Positions 53,145 through 60,415 of a stretch of DNA of 64,000 nt are shown one piece after another. The DNA is taken from positions 510,467 through 574,466 of the forward strand of contig NZ_KB911459.1 in assembly GCF_000383475.1 (NCBI RefSeq), read 5' to 3'. Made by a program: the position numbers and the translations under genes. Source of the DNA: Microbacterium sp. 11MF. Lineage in GTDB: Bacteria; Actinomycetota; Actinomycetes; Actinomycetales; Microbacteriaceae. Every line of letters starts with the position of its first letter. Position 1 is the stretch's first letter. The notes beneath the pieces are model-generated. The model saw only the letters and a list, made by a program, of their open reading frames with translations, was not told the origin of the DNA and made no database searches.

Positions 53145-54063
53145 CCGAGCCGGCCGTCAAGCCGCCGACGATGTAGCGCTGCAGCGACAGGAACAGTGCC
53201 AGCACGGGGATCGAGGCGAGGATGGCCCCGGCGGCGAACAGACCCCAGTTGCTTGCGAGCTGGTTCGAGACCCACTGGAACATGCCGACGGCGAGGGTCC
53301 AGTTGTCCTCCGAGACGAGGACGATCTTCGCGATGATGTAGTCGCCGAATGCCGCGATGAAGGCGAGGAGGCCGACGACGGCGAGGATCGGGGTCACGAG
53401 CGGCATGATGAGGCGCCAGAAGATCTGGGCGTGGGTGGCGCCGTCGATCTTGGCCGACTCGTCGATCTCCATCGGGATCGTGTTGAAGAAGCCGTACATG
53501 AGGAAGGTGTTCACGCCCAGCGCGCCACCGAGGTACACGCAGATGAGAGCGATCTTCGAGTTGAGCCCGAGGACCGGGAACACCTCGCCGAGGGTCAGCA
53601 GCATCAGGAAGATCGCGACGAACGCGAGCGCCTGCGGGAACATCTGGACGATCAGGAGCGCCGTCAGGCTGATCCGCCGGCCGGAGAACCGGAATCGCGA
53701 GAAGGCGTAAGCAGCCGCCGCGCCCATGAGGACCGCTCCCGCCGCGGACGCGCCGCCGACGAGGAGCGTGTTGCCGTACCAGGCCCAGTAGCTCGTGTCG
53801 GCGAGGGCGGCGTAGTTGCCGATGTCGATGACGGAGAACAACGCGTTCGCCGCGGACAAGGTGCCGTTCGGATTGAACGACGCCGACAGGACGTACACGA
53901 GCGGGAACATCGCGTAGAAGAGGAGCCCCGCGGCGATCAGGTACTTCCAGCCGACCTCGAGCACCCAGCGCTTGCGCTGCGCGGGACGCAGGGCGGCGGT
54001 GCGAGTCGCGGACGAACCGGTTGTGATCGTCGCGGTGGTCGCGGCGGGGGAGGGAGCGGACAT
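53134..54063 (-). CDS. Maltose/oligosaccharide ABC permease, MalG-like
   Basis: A 309-residue permease with six membrane helices. The EAA loop ESAKIDGATHAQIFWRLIMPL is the MalG-type contact site for the ATPase, and the extended periplasmic start (SASFNPNGTLSAANALF) is also MalG-like. ATG 54063 shares one base with the MalF stop (TGATG). No ATPase gene is present in the cluster, so a shared MsiK-type ATPase encoded elsewhere must energise transport. The GH42 gene in the operon suggests galactosides or galacto-oligosaccharides as substrate. Confidence 0.92.
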   Translation of the reverse strand: MSAPSPAATTATITTGSSATRTAALRPAQRKRWVLEVGWKYLIAAGLLFYAMFPLVYVLSASFNPNGTLSAANALFSVIDIGNYAALADTSYWAWYGNTLLVGGASAAGAVLMGAAAAYAFSRFRFSGRRISLTALLIVQMFPQALAFVAIFLMLLTLGEVFPVLGLNSKIALICVYLGGALGVNTFLMYGFFNTIPMEIDESAKIDGATHAQIFWRLIMPLVTPILAVVGLLAFIAAFGDYIIAKIVLVSEDNWTLAVGMFQWVSNQLASNWGLFAAGAILASIPVLALFLSLQRYIVGGLTAGSVKG

Positions 54064-55670
54064 CACTGGTACTCCTCGAGCTTCTTGGTCTGACGGAATG
54101 CGAGGGCCGACACAGCGCCCACCACGACGAACACGAGGATCGACAGGGCGCTCGCGAGGCCGTAGTCGGCCTTGCCCCCCGAGACCCCGGAGATGTCGTA
54201 GATCGCCGAGATGAGGATGTCGGTGTACCCGAGTGCATACGGTGCGCCGGGGATCGCGGGCCCGCCGGCGTTGAACATGTAGATGATCGTGAAGTTGTTG
54301 AAGCTGAACGCGAAGGACGAGATCAGCAGCGGCGCCGTCGACACGAGCACGAGCGGCAGGATGATCGCCCGCAGCTGGCGGAACCGGCCCGCCCCGTCGA
54401 TCGACGCCGCCTCGAGCGCATCCTGCGGAAGAGCCTGCAGAGCGCCGGTGCACACGAGGAAGTAGTACGGGTAGGTGAGCCAGACGTTCACGAAGAGCAC
54501 CGCGCCGCGCGCGAGCCACGGATCCCCGAGCCAGTCGATGTTCGCGCCGCCGAAGAAGAGTTCGTTGATGACGCCGAACTCCGCGTTGAACATGCCGCGG
54601 AACAGCAGTGCGGACATGAACGCCGGGAACGCGTACGGGAGGATGAACAGGGTCCGGAGGATCTTCCGGCCGCGCACCCGCGGATCGTTGAAGATGAGTG
54701 CGAAGACGAGCCCCATCGCGAACGGGATGAGGACCGACAGCACCGCCCAGACGAAGGTCCAGCCGGTGACGAGTCCCAGCGTCTCGAGGATCGTCGGGTC
54801 GGTGAACAGCTTCACGAAGTTGTCGAAGCCCACGTTCACGACCCACCCGGTGGGGAGTGTCGTCCCGTCGTCGGCGACGAAGTTGCCGGTGGGGCTCGCG
54901 GTGTAGACGAGACCCGTCGCACTGTCGGTGATCGTCTGCGTCTCGGCATCCCAGGTCATCGTGGACTGGTACACCGCGCCGCTGGACCCGTCGCGAGTGC
55001 GGATCGAGCCGTCGTTGGGATCGTCCGAGACGGGGACGCGGAGGTCGATGACGGCCTGCTGCGTCGCCTGGTCGCCGATGATCTGGTTGCGAGGGACGAC
55101 GGACCAGCCGGGGACCTCGGTCGCGGCGCCCGAGGCGGGAGCGGGGCCGACCGCGCTGAGCGGGTCGTCGGCGGAGCCCGCCAGGAGCTGGCCGTCCTCG
55201 ACGACGGCGAAGCCGAGGTCGCCGCCGCGTTCGACGACGGTGAGGGGGAGGGTGGGGGCACCCTCGACGCGGCGCTCCCCCTGGGCGAGCGAGGCGGCGA
55301 CCGCCTGCTCCTGCGAGCCGATGTGGCCGGCGCCGTAGTTCGTGAAGGCGATGTACCCCGTGTACAGGAAGATGAACACCTGGAACACGAGCAGGAACGA
55401 CAGTCCCGGCAGCAGGTATTTCAGCGGGAGTGCCTTCTTGGTGAAGTAGACGACGTCGGCTGCGAGGAGCAGCGCCAGGGCGACGCCGAACACGATCCAG
55501 GACTGTGCCTGGAACGCGGCGATGATGCCCAGCAGGCCCACCGCGTTGATGAGGCCCATCAGCACCAGCTTGACCAGGAAGCCCCAGCCGAGGCCTGACC
55601 AGCGCCGGGCGTGGGACTCCGCAGCCGGCGGTGCGTCTTCCGGCAGGGTGGGGCTCTGCAGAGCCGTCAT
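54063..55670 (-). CDS. Maltose/oligosaccharide ABC permease, MalF-like
   Basis: A 535-residue permease. Three N-terminal helices are followed by a large extracytoplasmic insert (about residues 130-290), which corresponds to the MalF P2 loop that holds the binding protein, then the transmembrane core with the coupling loop DALEAASIDGAGRFRQLRAI. The frame is open upstream, but ATG 55670 with GAGGGAG 5 nt before it is clear. Separated from the binding-protein gene by 67 nt that contain a hairpin. Works with the MalG-like and MalE-like proteins. Confidence 0.92.
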   Translation of the reverse strand: MTALQSPTLPEDAPPAAESHARRWSGLGWGFLVKLVLMGLINAVGLLGIIAAFQAQSWIVFGVALALLLAADVVYFTKKALPLKYLLPGLSFLLVFQVFIFLYTGYIAFTNYGAGHIGSQEQAVAASLAQGERRVEGAPTLPLTVVERGGDLGFAVVEDGQLLAGSADDPLSAVGPAPASGAATEVPGWSVVPRNQIIGDQATQQAVIDLRVPVSDDPNDGSIRTRDGSSGAVYQSTMTWDAETQTITDSATGLVYTASPTGNFVADDGTTLPTGWVVNVGFDNFVKLFTDPTILETLGLVTGWTFVWAVLSVLIPFAMGLVFALIFNDPRVRGRKILRTLFILPYAFPAFMSALLFRGMFNAEFGVINELFFGGANIDWLGDPWLARGAVLFVNVWLTYPYYFLVCTGALQALPQDALEAASIDGAGRFRQLRAIILPLVLVSTAPLLISSFAFSFNNFTIIYMFNAGGPAIPGAPYALGYTDILISAIYDISGVSGGKADYGLASALSILVFVVVGAVSALAFRQTKKLEEYQ

Positions 55671-55697
55671 GTCATCTCCCTCTCGAGGAAAGTGGTC

Positions 55698-55731
55698 TCC
55701 GGGGGCGAGGCGTCGCAGCCCCGCCCCCGGA
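55698..55731 (-). repeat. Hairpin between malE-like and malF-like genes
   Basis: TCCGGGGGCG at 55698-55707 pairs perfectly with 55722-55731, extendable to 13 bp with one mismatch. It lies 7 nt after the binding-protein stop, with no T-run on the minus strand, as at 14318 and 24488. Confidence 0.7.
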
Positions 55732-55737
55732 AGCGTG

Positions 55738-56985
55738 TCAGCCGATGGTCTTCTCGAGGTCGGCGACCATCTTGGTCCAGGTCCCCTTCGGGTCCGCACC
55801 CTTGATGACCTGCACCTGAGCGGCGTTCCAGAGGTCCCAGACCGAACCCATCTCAGGGATGCTCGGCATGGGCACACCGTTCTTCGCCGAGGCGGCGAAA
55901 CCGGCGATCACGGGGTCGGACGAGACCTCCTCGGCCAGGTCGGACCAGGCCGGGATGCGGGGGTCCGCCTCATAGAGGGCCTTCTGCGCCTCGTAGGTCG
56001 CGAGGTACTTGGTGACGAACTCCTGCGCAACGAGGGCGTTCGCACTCTCGGCGCTGATGTAGAAGCCCTGCACGCCGACGAACGGGGATGCCGTCTCGCC
56101 CCCGGCCGACGGGATCGGGTTGACCTTGATCTTCGCGCCCTGATCGGTCAGCGCCTTGACGGCCCAGGGACCCTGGATCGTGTACGCGGCCTTGCCCGAG
56201 GCGAACAGCTCGTTGTTGGTGTCGTAGTCGATCGTGGTCGAGATCTCGCCCGAGCCCTTTTCGCCGTGCTCGCCGAGCCACGTGGCGAATGCGGTACCGG
56301 GCTCGCCGCCCATGCCGACGTCCTTCGTGTAGGACCCGGAGGAGTCCTGCACGAACACCGGCGCACCGAACGAGGTCTGGAGCCCGTACATCGTGTACGC
56401 GTCGCCCTTTGAGCTCTCCGTGTTGATGACGAACGGACGCTCGGCGCCCGACTTGGTGCCCGCCGCGATCATGTCGTCGAAGGTCGCGGGTGCGTCCTCG
56501 CCGACGAGGTCGGTGTTCTGGACGAGCGCGACGCTCTCGAGCGAGTAGGGCAGACCGTAGGTCTGGCCGTCGTACGTGAACGCGTCGGTCGCGACCTTCT
56601 CGAACTTGGAGGCGTTCTCGCCGAGGTCGACGGTCGCCACGACACCCGCCTGCACGAAACCGCCGAGCCAGTCGTGCGCGCCGATCGTGATGTCGGGCCC
56701 CTTGCCCGTGGGCACCTGGTTGGTGAAGTCGTTGCGGATGTCGCCGAAGTTCTTCTGGACGAGATCGATCTTCGCGCCGGTCTCCTCCTCGAACGTCTTC
56801 GCGGCGGCCTTAATGGCGGGCTCGCGGTTCTCGTCGGTCCAGACGGTGAGGGTCACGCCGCTTGCGTCGATCGGAGCCGCTGACTCCGACTGTGCCGGGG
56901 TGGTGGTGCTGCTGCCGCCGGCGCAACCGGCCAGCAGGAGGGAGCCCGCCGCCAATGCGGCGATGCCGATACCCATCTTGCGCAT
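55738..56985 (-). CDS. Sugar-binding lipoprotein, MalE-like
   Basis: A 415-residue extracellular solute-binding protein family 1 lipoprotein with signal MRKMGIGIAALAAG and lipobox Cys21 (LLLAGC). Typical maltose-type blocks are VTLTVWTDENREPAIKAAAK, GPDITIGAHDWLGGFVQAG, YGLPYSLESVALVQN and AAYTIQGPWAVKAL. GGAAGGAAG precedes ATG 56985. Placed between the GH42 gene and the MalFG-like permeases. The cluster context points to galacto-oligosaccharides, although the sequence type is maltodextrin-like. Confidence 0.92.
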   Translation of the reverse strand: MRKMGIGIAALAAGSLLLAGCAGGSSTTTPAQSESAAPIDASGVTLTVWTDENREPAIKAAAKTFEEETGAKIDLVQKNFGDIRNDFTNQVPTGKGPDITIGAHDWLGGFVQAGVVATVDLGENASKFEKVATDAFTYDGQTYGLPYSLESVALVQNTDLVGEDAPATFDDMIAAGTKSGAERPFVINTESSKGDAYTMYGLQTSFGAPVFVQDSSGSYTKDVGMGGEPGTAFATWLGEHGEKGSGEISTTIDYDTNNELFASGKAAYTIQGPWAVKALTDQGAKIKVNPIPSAGGETASPFVGVQGFYISAESANALVAQEFVTKYLATYEAQKALYEADPRIPAWSDLAEEVSSDPVIAGFAASAKNGVPMPSIPEMGSVWDLWNAAQVQVIKGADPKGTWTKMVADLEKTIG

Positions 56986-57128
56986 GGATCTTCCTTCCGG
57001 GTGTGGTCGATCCGGCGGGCCTCTGGCGAGGTCGCGCCGTCACGACCGGTGTGTGATCGTCGCGGCCGGGTGGCTGCGACGGCTTTTCTCTCAGTGCGTT
57101 CGACGGTGTCCCGTCGCGAGTCGATCGG

Positions 57129-59150
57129 TCATCGATCGCCCCGGTGGGCTGTGTGCGCCAGGCGGACGACGGCGACGTCGCCTCCTGCCAGCACCAGCGT
57201 GTCCCGGACGTCGGCCTGCGTGAGCAGGTCGGTTCCGGTGGTCGTGAGCGACACCTGTTCGGTGCCGTGGTTGATCGCGACGAGGTAGTCGGAGTCGGCT
57301 CCTCGGCGCACGATCGTCTCCACGCCGTCAGGCGTGCCGGGCACGTCGACACCCGCGTCGGCGTAGACCTCGCGCATGATCGCGCGGAGGCCGTCGGCAT
57401 CCGGTCGGGTGCTGATGTACCAGCCGACACCGTCACCGTGGGCGTTCCGCGTCACGGCGGGACGGCCCTCGGCAGGCCCGGCGGTGTAGGTCGCGCGGAC
57501 GTCGGCGGTGGTGACGACGAGATCCTCCTGCCAGATGTCGGCAGCGAAGACGTGATCGTCGACGCGGATGCCGGTGACGTGTCCCTCGCGCAGGGGCAGG
57601 TGCTCCTCGACGCGGACGCCCAGAGCGTCCGCGAGCACGGCGCCGTAGCCGCCGGGGTGGACGGCGTCGTTCTCGTCGACGACGGCGGAAAAGAACGACA
57701 CGACGAGCGTCCCGCCCTGGGAGACATAGGCGGTGAGGTTCGCGGCATCCGCTGCGGTCAGCAGGTACTGCGACGGGACGACGACGAGACGGTAGCGCGA
57801 GAGGTCGTGCCCGGGGAGGGCGAAGTCGACGGTGATGTCGTCGCGCCAGAGCCGCTCGTAGAAAGCCCTGATGCGCTCGTCGTGGCTGACATCCTCGGAC
57901 GGGCGCCACTCGAGGTCCTGCGCCCAGAACGACTCGAAGTCCCACAGGACGGCGACGTCGGCCTCGACGCGCGAGCCCTGTACCTCGGCCAGACGGCCAA
58001 GCTTCGCTCCGAGGTCCACGACCTCGCGGAAGACACGCGACTCGGTACCGGCGTGCGGCAGCATCGCGGAGTGGAACTTCTCGGCGCCGGAGCGTCCCGC
58101 GCGCCACTGGAAGAAGAGGATGCCGTCGGCTCCGCGCCCGAGGTGGCTCAGCGAGTTCCGGGTCATCTCACCGGGGCGCTTCGCGACGTTCCGCGGCTGC
58201 CAGTTGACGGCGGAGGTGGAGTGCTCCATGAGGATCCAGGGCTTGCCGGCTCCGACGGAGCGGCTGAGATCGGCGGCGATCGCGAGGCCGATCTCGCCCT
58301 CCTCGTCGGCCGCCCACAGGTAGTGGTCGTCCGAGACGATGTCGACCTCGTCCGCCCAGGCCCAGAGGTCGACGCCATGGTGCTGGTTGGCCATGAAGTT
58401 CGTCGTGATGGGCTGCGAGGCGTGCTCACGGATCGCGGCCTTCTCGATGCGGAAGCACTCCCGCAGCATCTCGTCCGTGAACCGCGCCCAATCGAGCTTC
58501 TGCGCGGGGTTGATGGTCGACGGGGCGGCGGCGGGTGCGCCGACGTGGTCCCACTCCTCGTAGTGCTGCCCCCAGAACGCGGTGCCCCAGGCGGCGTTGA
58601 GGCCGGCGATCTCGCCGTACTTCGCCTGCAGCCAGAGACGCCAGGCCCGGACGGAGTGCGGGGAGAAGTCCTCGCCGACGGGCACGCCGTACTCGTTGTG
58701 GATGTGCCACAGCACGACGGCCGGGTGATCGCCGTAGCGCTCGGCGAGAGCGCCGGCGATGCGGGCGATCGCTGCGCGGTACTCGGGCGCCGAGTGCGAG
58801 ACCATGCCGCGGGCGCCGAAGCCCATCGGCACGCCGTCCTTCGTGACGGTGCGGGCCTCGGGGTACTGCGCGAAGAACCACGCCGGGGGAGAGGCGGTCG
58901 GGGTGCCGAGGTCGACGGCGATGCCGTTCTCGTGGAGGAGGGCGATGATGTCGTCGAGCCACGCGAAGTCGAACTCGCCCTCGCGGATCTCGAGGAGACC
59001 CCACGAGAAGATGCCGATGCTCACCATCGTGACGCCGGCGTCGCGCATGAGCCGCACGTCCTCGTCCCACACCTCGCGGGGCCACTGCTCCGGGTTGTAG
59101 TCACCGCCGTAGGCGATGCCGTCCAGATGCGGCCAAGCGGGGGTCGTCAT
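57129..59150 (-). CDS. Beta-galactosidase, glycoside hydrolase family 42
   Basis: A 673-residue GH42 enzyme that cleaves terminal beta-galactosides. The catalytic (beta/alpha)8 barrel begins GIAYGGDYNPEQWP. The acid/base Glu153 is in HIHNEYGVPVG and the nucleophile Glu309 in WILMEHSTSAVNWQP, both intact. The trimerisation domain and the C-terminal beta domain (GHVTGIRVDD; YLVAINHGTE) follow. No signal peptide, so it acts on imported oligosaccharides. ATG 59150 is preceded by a roughly 80-nt leader that starts near an operator and carries no clear Shine-Dalgarno. First gene of the operon with the MalEFG-like importer, 143 nt upstream of malE. Confidence 0.94.
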   Translation of the reverse strand: MTTPAWPHLDGIAYGGDYNPEQWPREVWDEDVRLMRDAGVTMVSIGIFSWGLLEIREGEFDFAWLDDIIALLHENGIAVDLGTPTASPPAWFFAQYPEARTVTKDGVPMGFGARGMVSHSAPEYRAAIARIAGALAERYGDHPAVVLWHIHNEYGVPVGEDFSPHSVRAWRLWLQAKYGEIAGLNAAWGTAFWGQHYEEWDHVGAPAAAPSTINPAQKLDWARFTDEMLRECFRIEKAAIREHASQPITTNFMANQHHGVDLWAWADEVDIVSDDHYLWAADEEGEIGLAIAADLSRSVGAGKPWILMEHSTSAVNWQPRNVAKRPGEMTRNSLSHLGRGADGILFFQWRAGRSGAEKFHSAMLPHAGTESRVFREVVDLGAKLGRLAEVQGSRVEADVAVLWDFESFWAQDLEWRPSEDVSHDERIRAFYERLWRDDITVDFALPGHDLSRYRLVVVPSQYLLTAADAANLTAYVSQGGTLVVSFFSAVVDENDAVHPGGYGAVLADALGVRVEEHLPLREGHVTGIRVDDHVFAADIWQEDLVVTTADVRATYTAGPAEGRPAVTRNAHGDGVGWYISTRPDADGLRAIMREVYADAGVDVPGTPDGVETIVRRGADSDYLVAINHGTEQVSLTTTGTDLLTQADVRDTLVLAGGDVAVVRLAHTAHRGDR

Positions 59151-59206
59151 GGTGCGAGAGCCATCCTCATCGATCGGGCTCCGTCCCCGTCGCGCCTCCG
59201 AGAGGC

Positions 59207-59223
59207 GACTGGGACCGGTAACA
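59207..59223 (-). promoter_or_regulatory. Operator O1 (ACCGGT core) at the GH42 promoter
   Basis: GACTGGGACCGGTAACA matches the reverse complement of O2 (59281-59297) at 16 of 17 positions. It begins about 6 nt downstream of the predicted GH42 transcription start, as expected for repression. Confidence 0.65.
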
Positions 59224-59235
59224 GGTTCGTCACGG

Positions 59236-59241
59236 AGTCTA
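59236..59241 (-). promoter_or_regulatory. -10 box TAGACT of the GH42-mal operon
   Basis: A minus-strand box about 13 nt upstream of operator O1. Unlike most units here it implies a leader of about 80 nt. Confidence 0.5.
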
Positions 59242-59280
59242 TGCGGGATGCCGCGCCCCAACCGGCCCTCGTTACCGGAT

Positions 59281-59297
59281 TGTGACCGGTCCCAGTC
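59281..59297 (+). promoter_or_regulatory. Operator O2 (ACCGGT core)
   Basis: TGTGACCGGTCCCAGTC is the inverted partner of O1. The two ACCGGT centres are 71 bp apart. It lies just upstream of the -35 position of the lacI promoter, so both divergent promoters are flanked. A third partial site, GTTACCGG, is at 59271-59278. Confidence 0.65.
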
Positions 59298-59325
59298 CCC
59301 GTCCGGGCGGAGGGCGCCCGGGGTA

Positions 59326-59331
59326 TAGAGT
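59326..59331 (+). promoter_or_regulatory. Leaderless -10 box TAGAGT
   Basis: The box ends 6 nt before GTG 59338 of the LacI gene. Confidence 0.6.
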
Positions 59332-59337
59332 CGGCGC

Positions 59338-60351
59338 GTGGTCCTCCCCTCCGAGCGCAGGCGTCCCACCATCCGCGATGTCGCGGAGGTCGCGGGCGTC
59401 TCGCACGGCACCGTCTCGCGGGTCATCAACGGCGGTCGCTGGGTGTCGGAGGAGTCCCGTCTCGCGGTCGAGGCCGCCATCCAGGCCACGGGCTACACCG
59501 TCAGTCATGCCGCGCGGGCCCTCGCCACGGGCCGGGCGAACTCGGTCGCGTTCCTCCTGACGGAGCCGCAGCACCTCCTGTTCGCCGACCCCACCTTCGC
59601 GCTGCTGCTGCGCGGCGCGACCGAAGCCCTCGCCGCTCGCGACATGACCCTCGTGCTGCTCATCGCGGAGCATCCCTCGCAGTACGCCAACATCGAGCGG
59701 TACGTCCGCGCGGGGCACGTCGACGGCGTGCTCCTCATCTCGTCGCACGAGTCCAACCCGCTCCTCGCCTCCCTGACGGCGGCCGGGGTGCCGACGGTGT
59801 GCTCGGGGGTCCCGCTCGGGGACCGTGCCCACGTCCCGACGGTGTCGGTCGACGAGGAGGGGTCGGCACGGGAGATGACCCGCCACCTCCTCGACCGCGG
59901 ATACGAGCGCATCGCCGTCATCACGGGACCCGACGACACTCCGGGCGGTCGCTACCGGCTGGTGGGGTTCCGCGAGGAGATGGGCGAGAAATTCGACCCG
60001 GCCCTCGTGGAGCAGGACGTCTACTCCAGCGTCGCAGGCGAGGCCGCCATGACCCGTCTCCTCGGGCGCGCTCCCGACATCGACGCGGTGTTCGCGGCGT
60101 CCGACGTCATGGCCGTGGGCGCGATCGCCGCTCTCCGCAAGGCCGGACGGCGCGTACCCGAGGACGTCGCGGTCGCGGGATTCGACGACTCGGGACTCGC
60201 GGCGACGACCGACCCGCCGCTGACCACGATGCGTCAGCCGTGGACCGAGATCTCGCGCCGGATGGTCGAGGTGCTCCTCGACGTCGTCGACGGGGGCGCC
60301 GGCGGATCGATCGTGCTGCCCACGACGCTCGTGCCGCGCGCGAGCGCCTGA
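59338..60351 (+). CDS. LacI family repressor of the galactoside operon
   Basis: A 337-residue LacI regulator with helix-turn-helix TIRDVAEVAGVSHGTVSRVI, hinge NGGRWVSEESRL...SHAARALATG and ligand-binding core (VPTVCSGVPLGDRAHVPTV; VAVAGFDDSGLAATTDPPLTTM). It is divergent from the GH42-MalEFG operon, and the paired ACCGGT operators in the 187-bp intergenic region are its likely binding sites. GTG 59338 is fixed by the TAGAGT box. An allolactose- or galactose-type inducer is expected from the enzyme it controls; that is inference. Confidence 0.93.
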   Translation: MVLPSERRRPTIRDVAEVAGVSHGTVSRVINGGRWVSEESRLAVEAAIQATGYTVSHAARALATGRANSVAFLLTEPQHLLFADPTFALLLRGATEALAARDMTLVLLIAEHPSQYANIERYVRAGHVDGVLLISSHESNPLLASLTAAGVPTVCSGVPLGDRAHVPTVSVDEEGSAREMTRHLLDRGYERIAVITGPDDTPGGRYRLVGFREEMGEKFDPALVEQDVYSSVAGEAAMTRLLGRAPDIDAVFAASDVMAVGAIAALRKAGRRVPEDVAVAGFDDSGLAATTDPPLTTMRQPWTEISRRMVEVLLDVVDGGAGGSIVLPTTLVPRASA

Positions 60352-60403
60352 GCCTCTGAGGGCGAGCACCCGTCATGAACGACGGCGGGTGCCGCGCCGC
60401 CCG

Positions 60404-60409
60404 TAGAAT
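60404..60409 (+). promoter_or_regulatory. Leaderless -10 box TAGAAT of metG-tatD
   Basis: The box ends 6 nt before GTG 60416, and no Shine-Dalgarno lies in the spacer. Confidence 0.6.
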
Positions 60410-60415
60410 CTCCAG

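Noticed and set aside
57059-57080. 9-bp hairpin between the GH42 and malE-like genes
   Set aside because: Short, with a wobble pair and no T-run in the direction of transcription; could be chance in GC-rich DNA.
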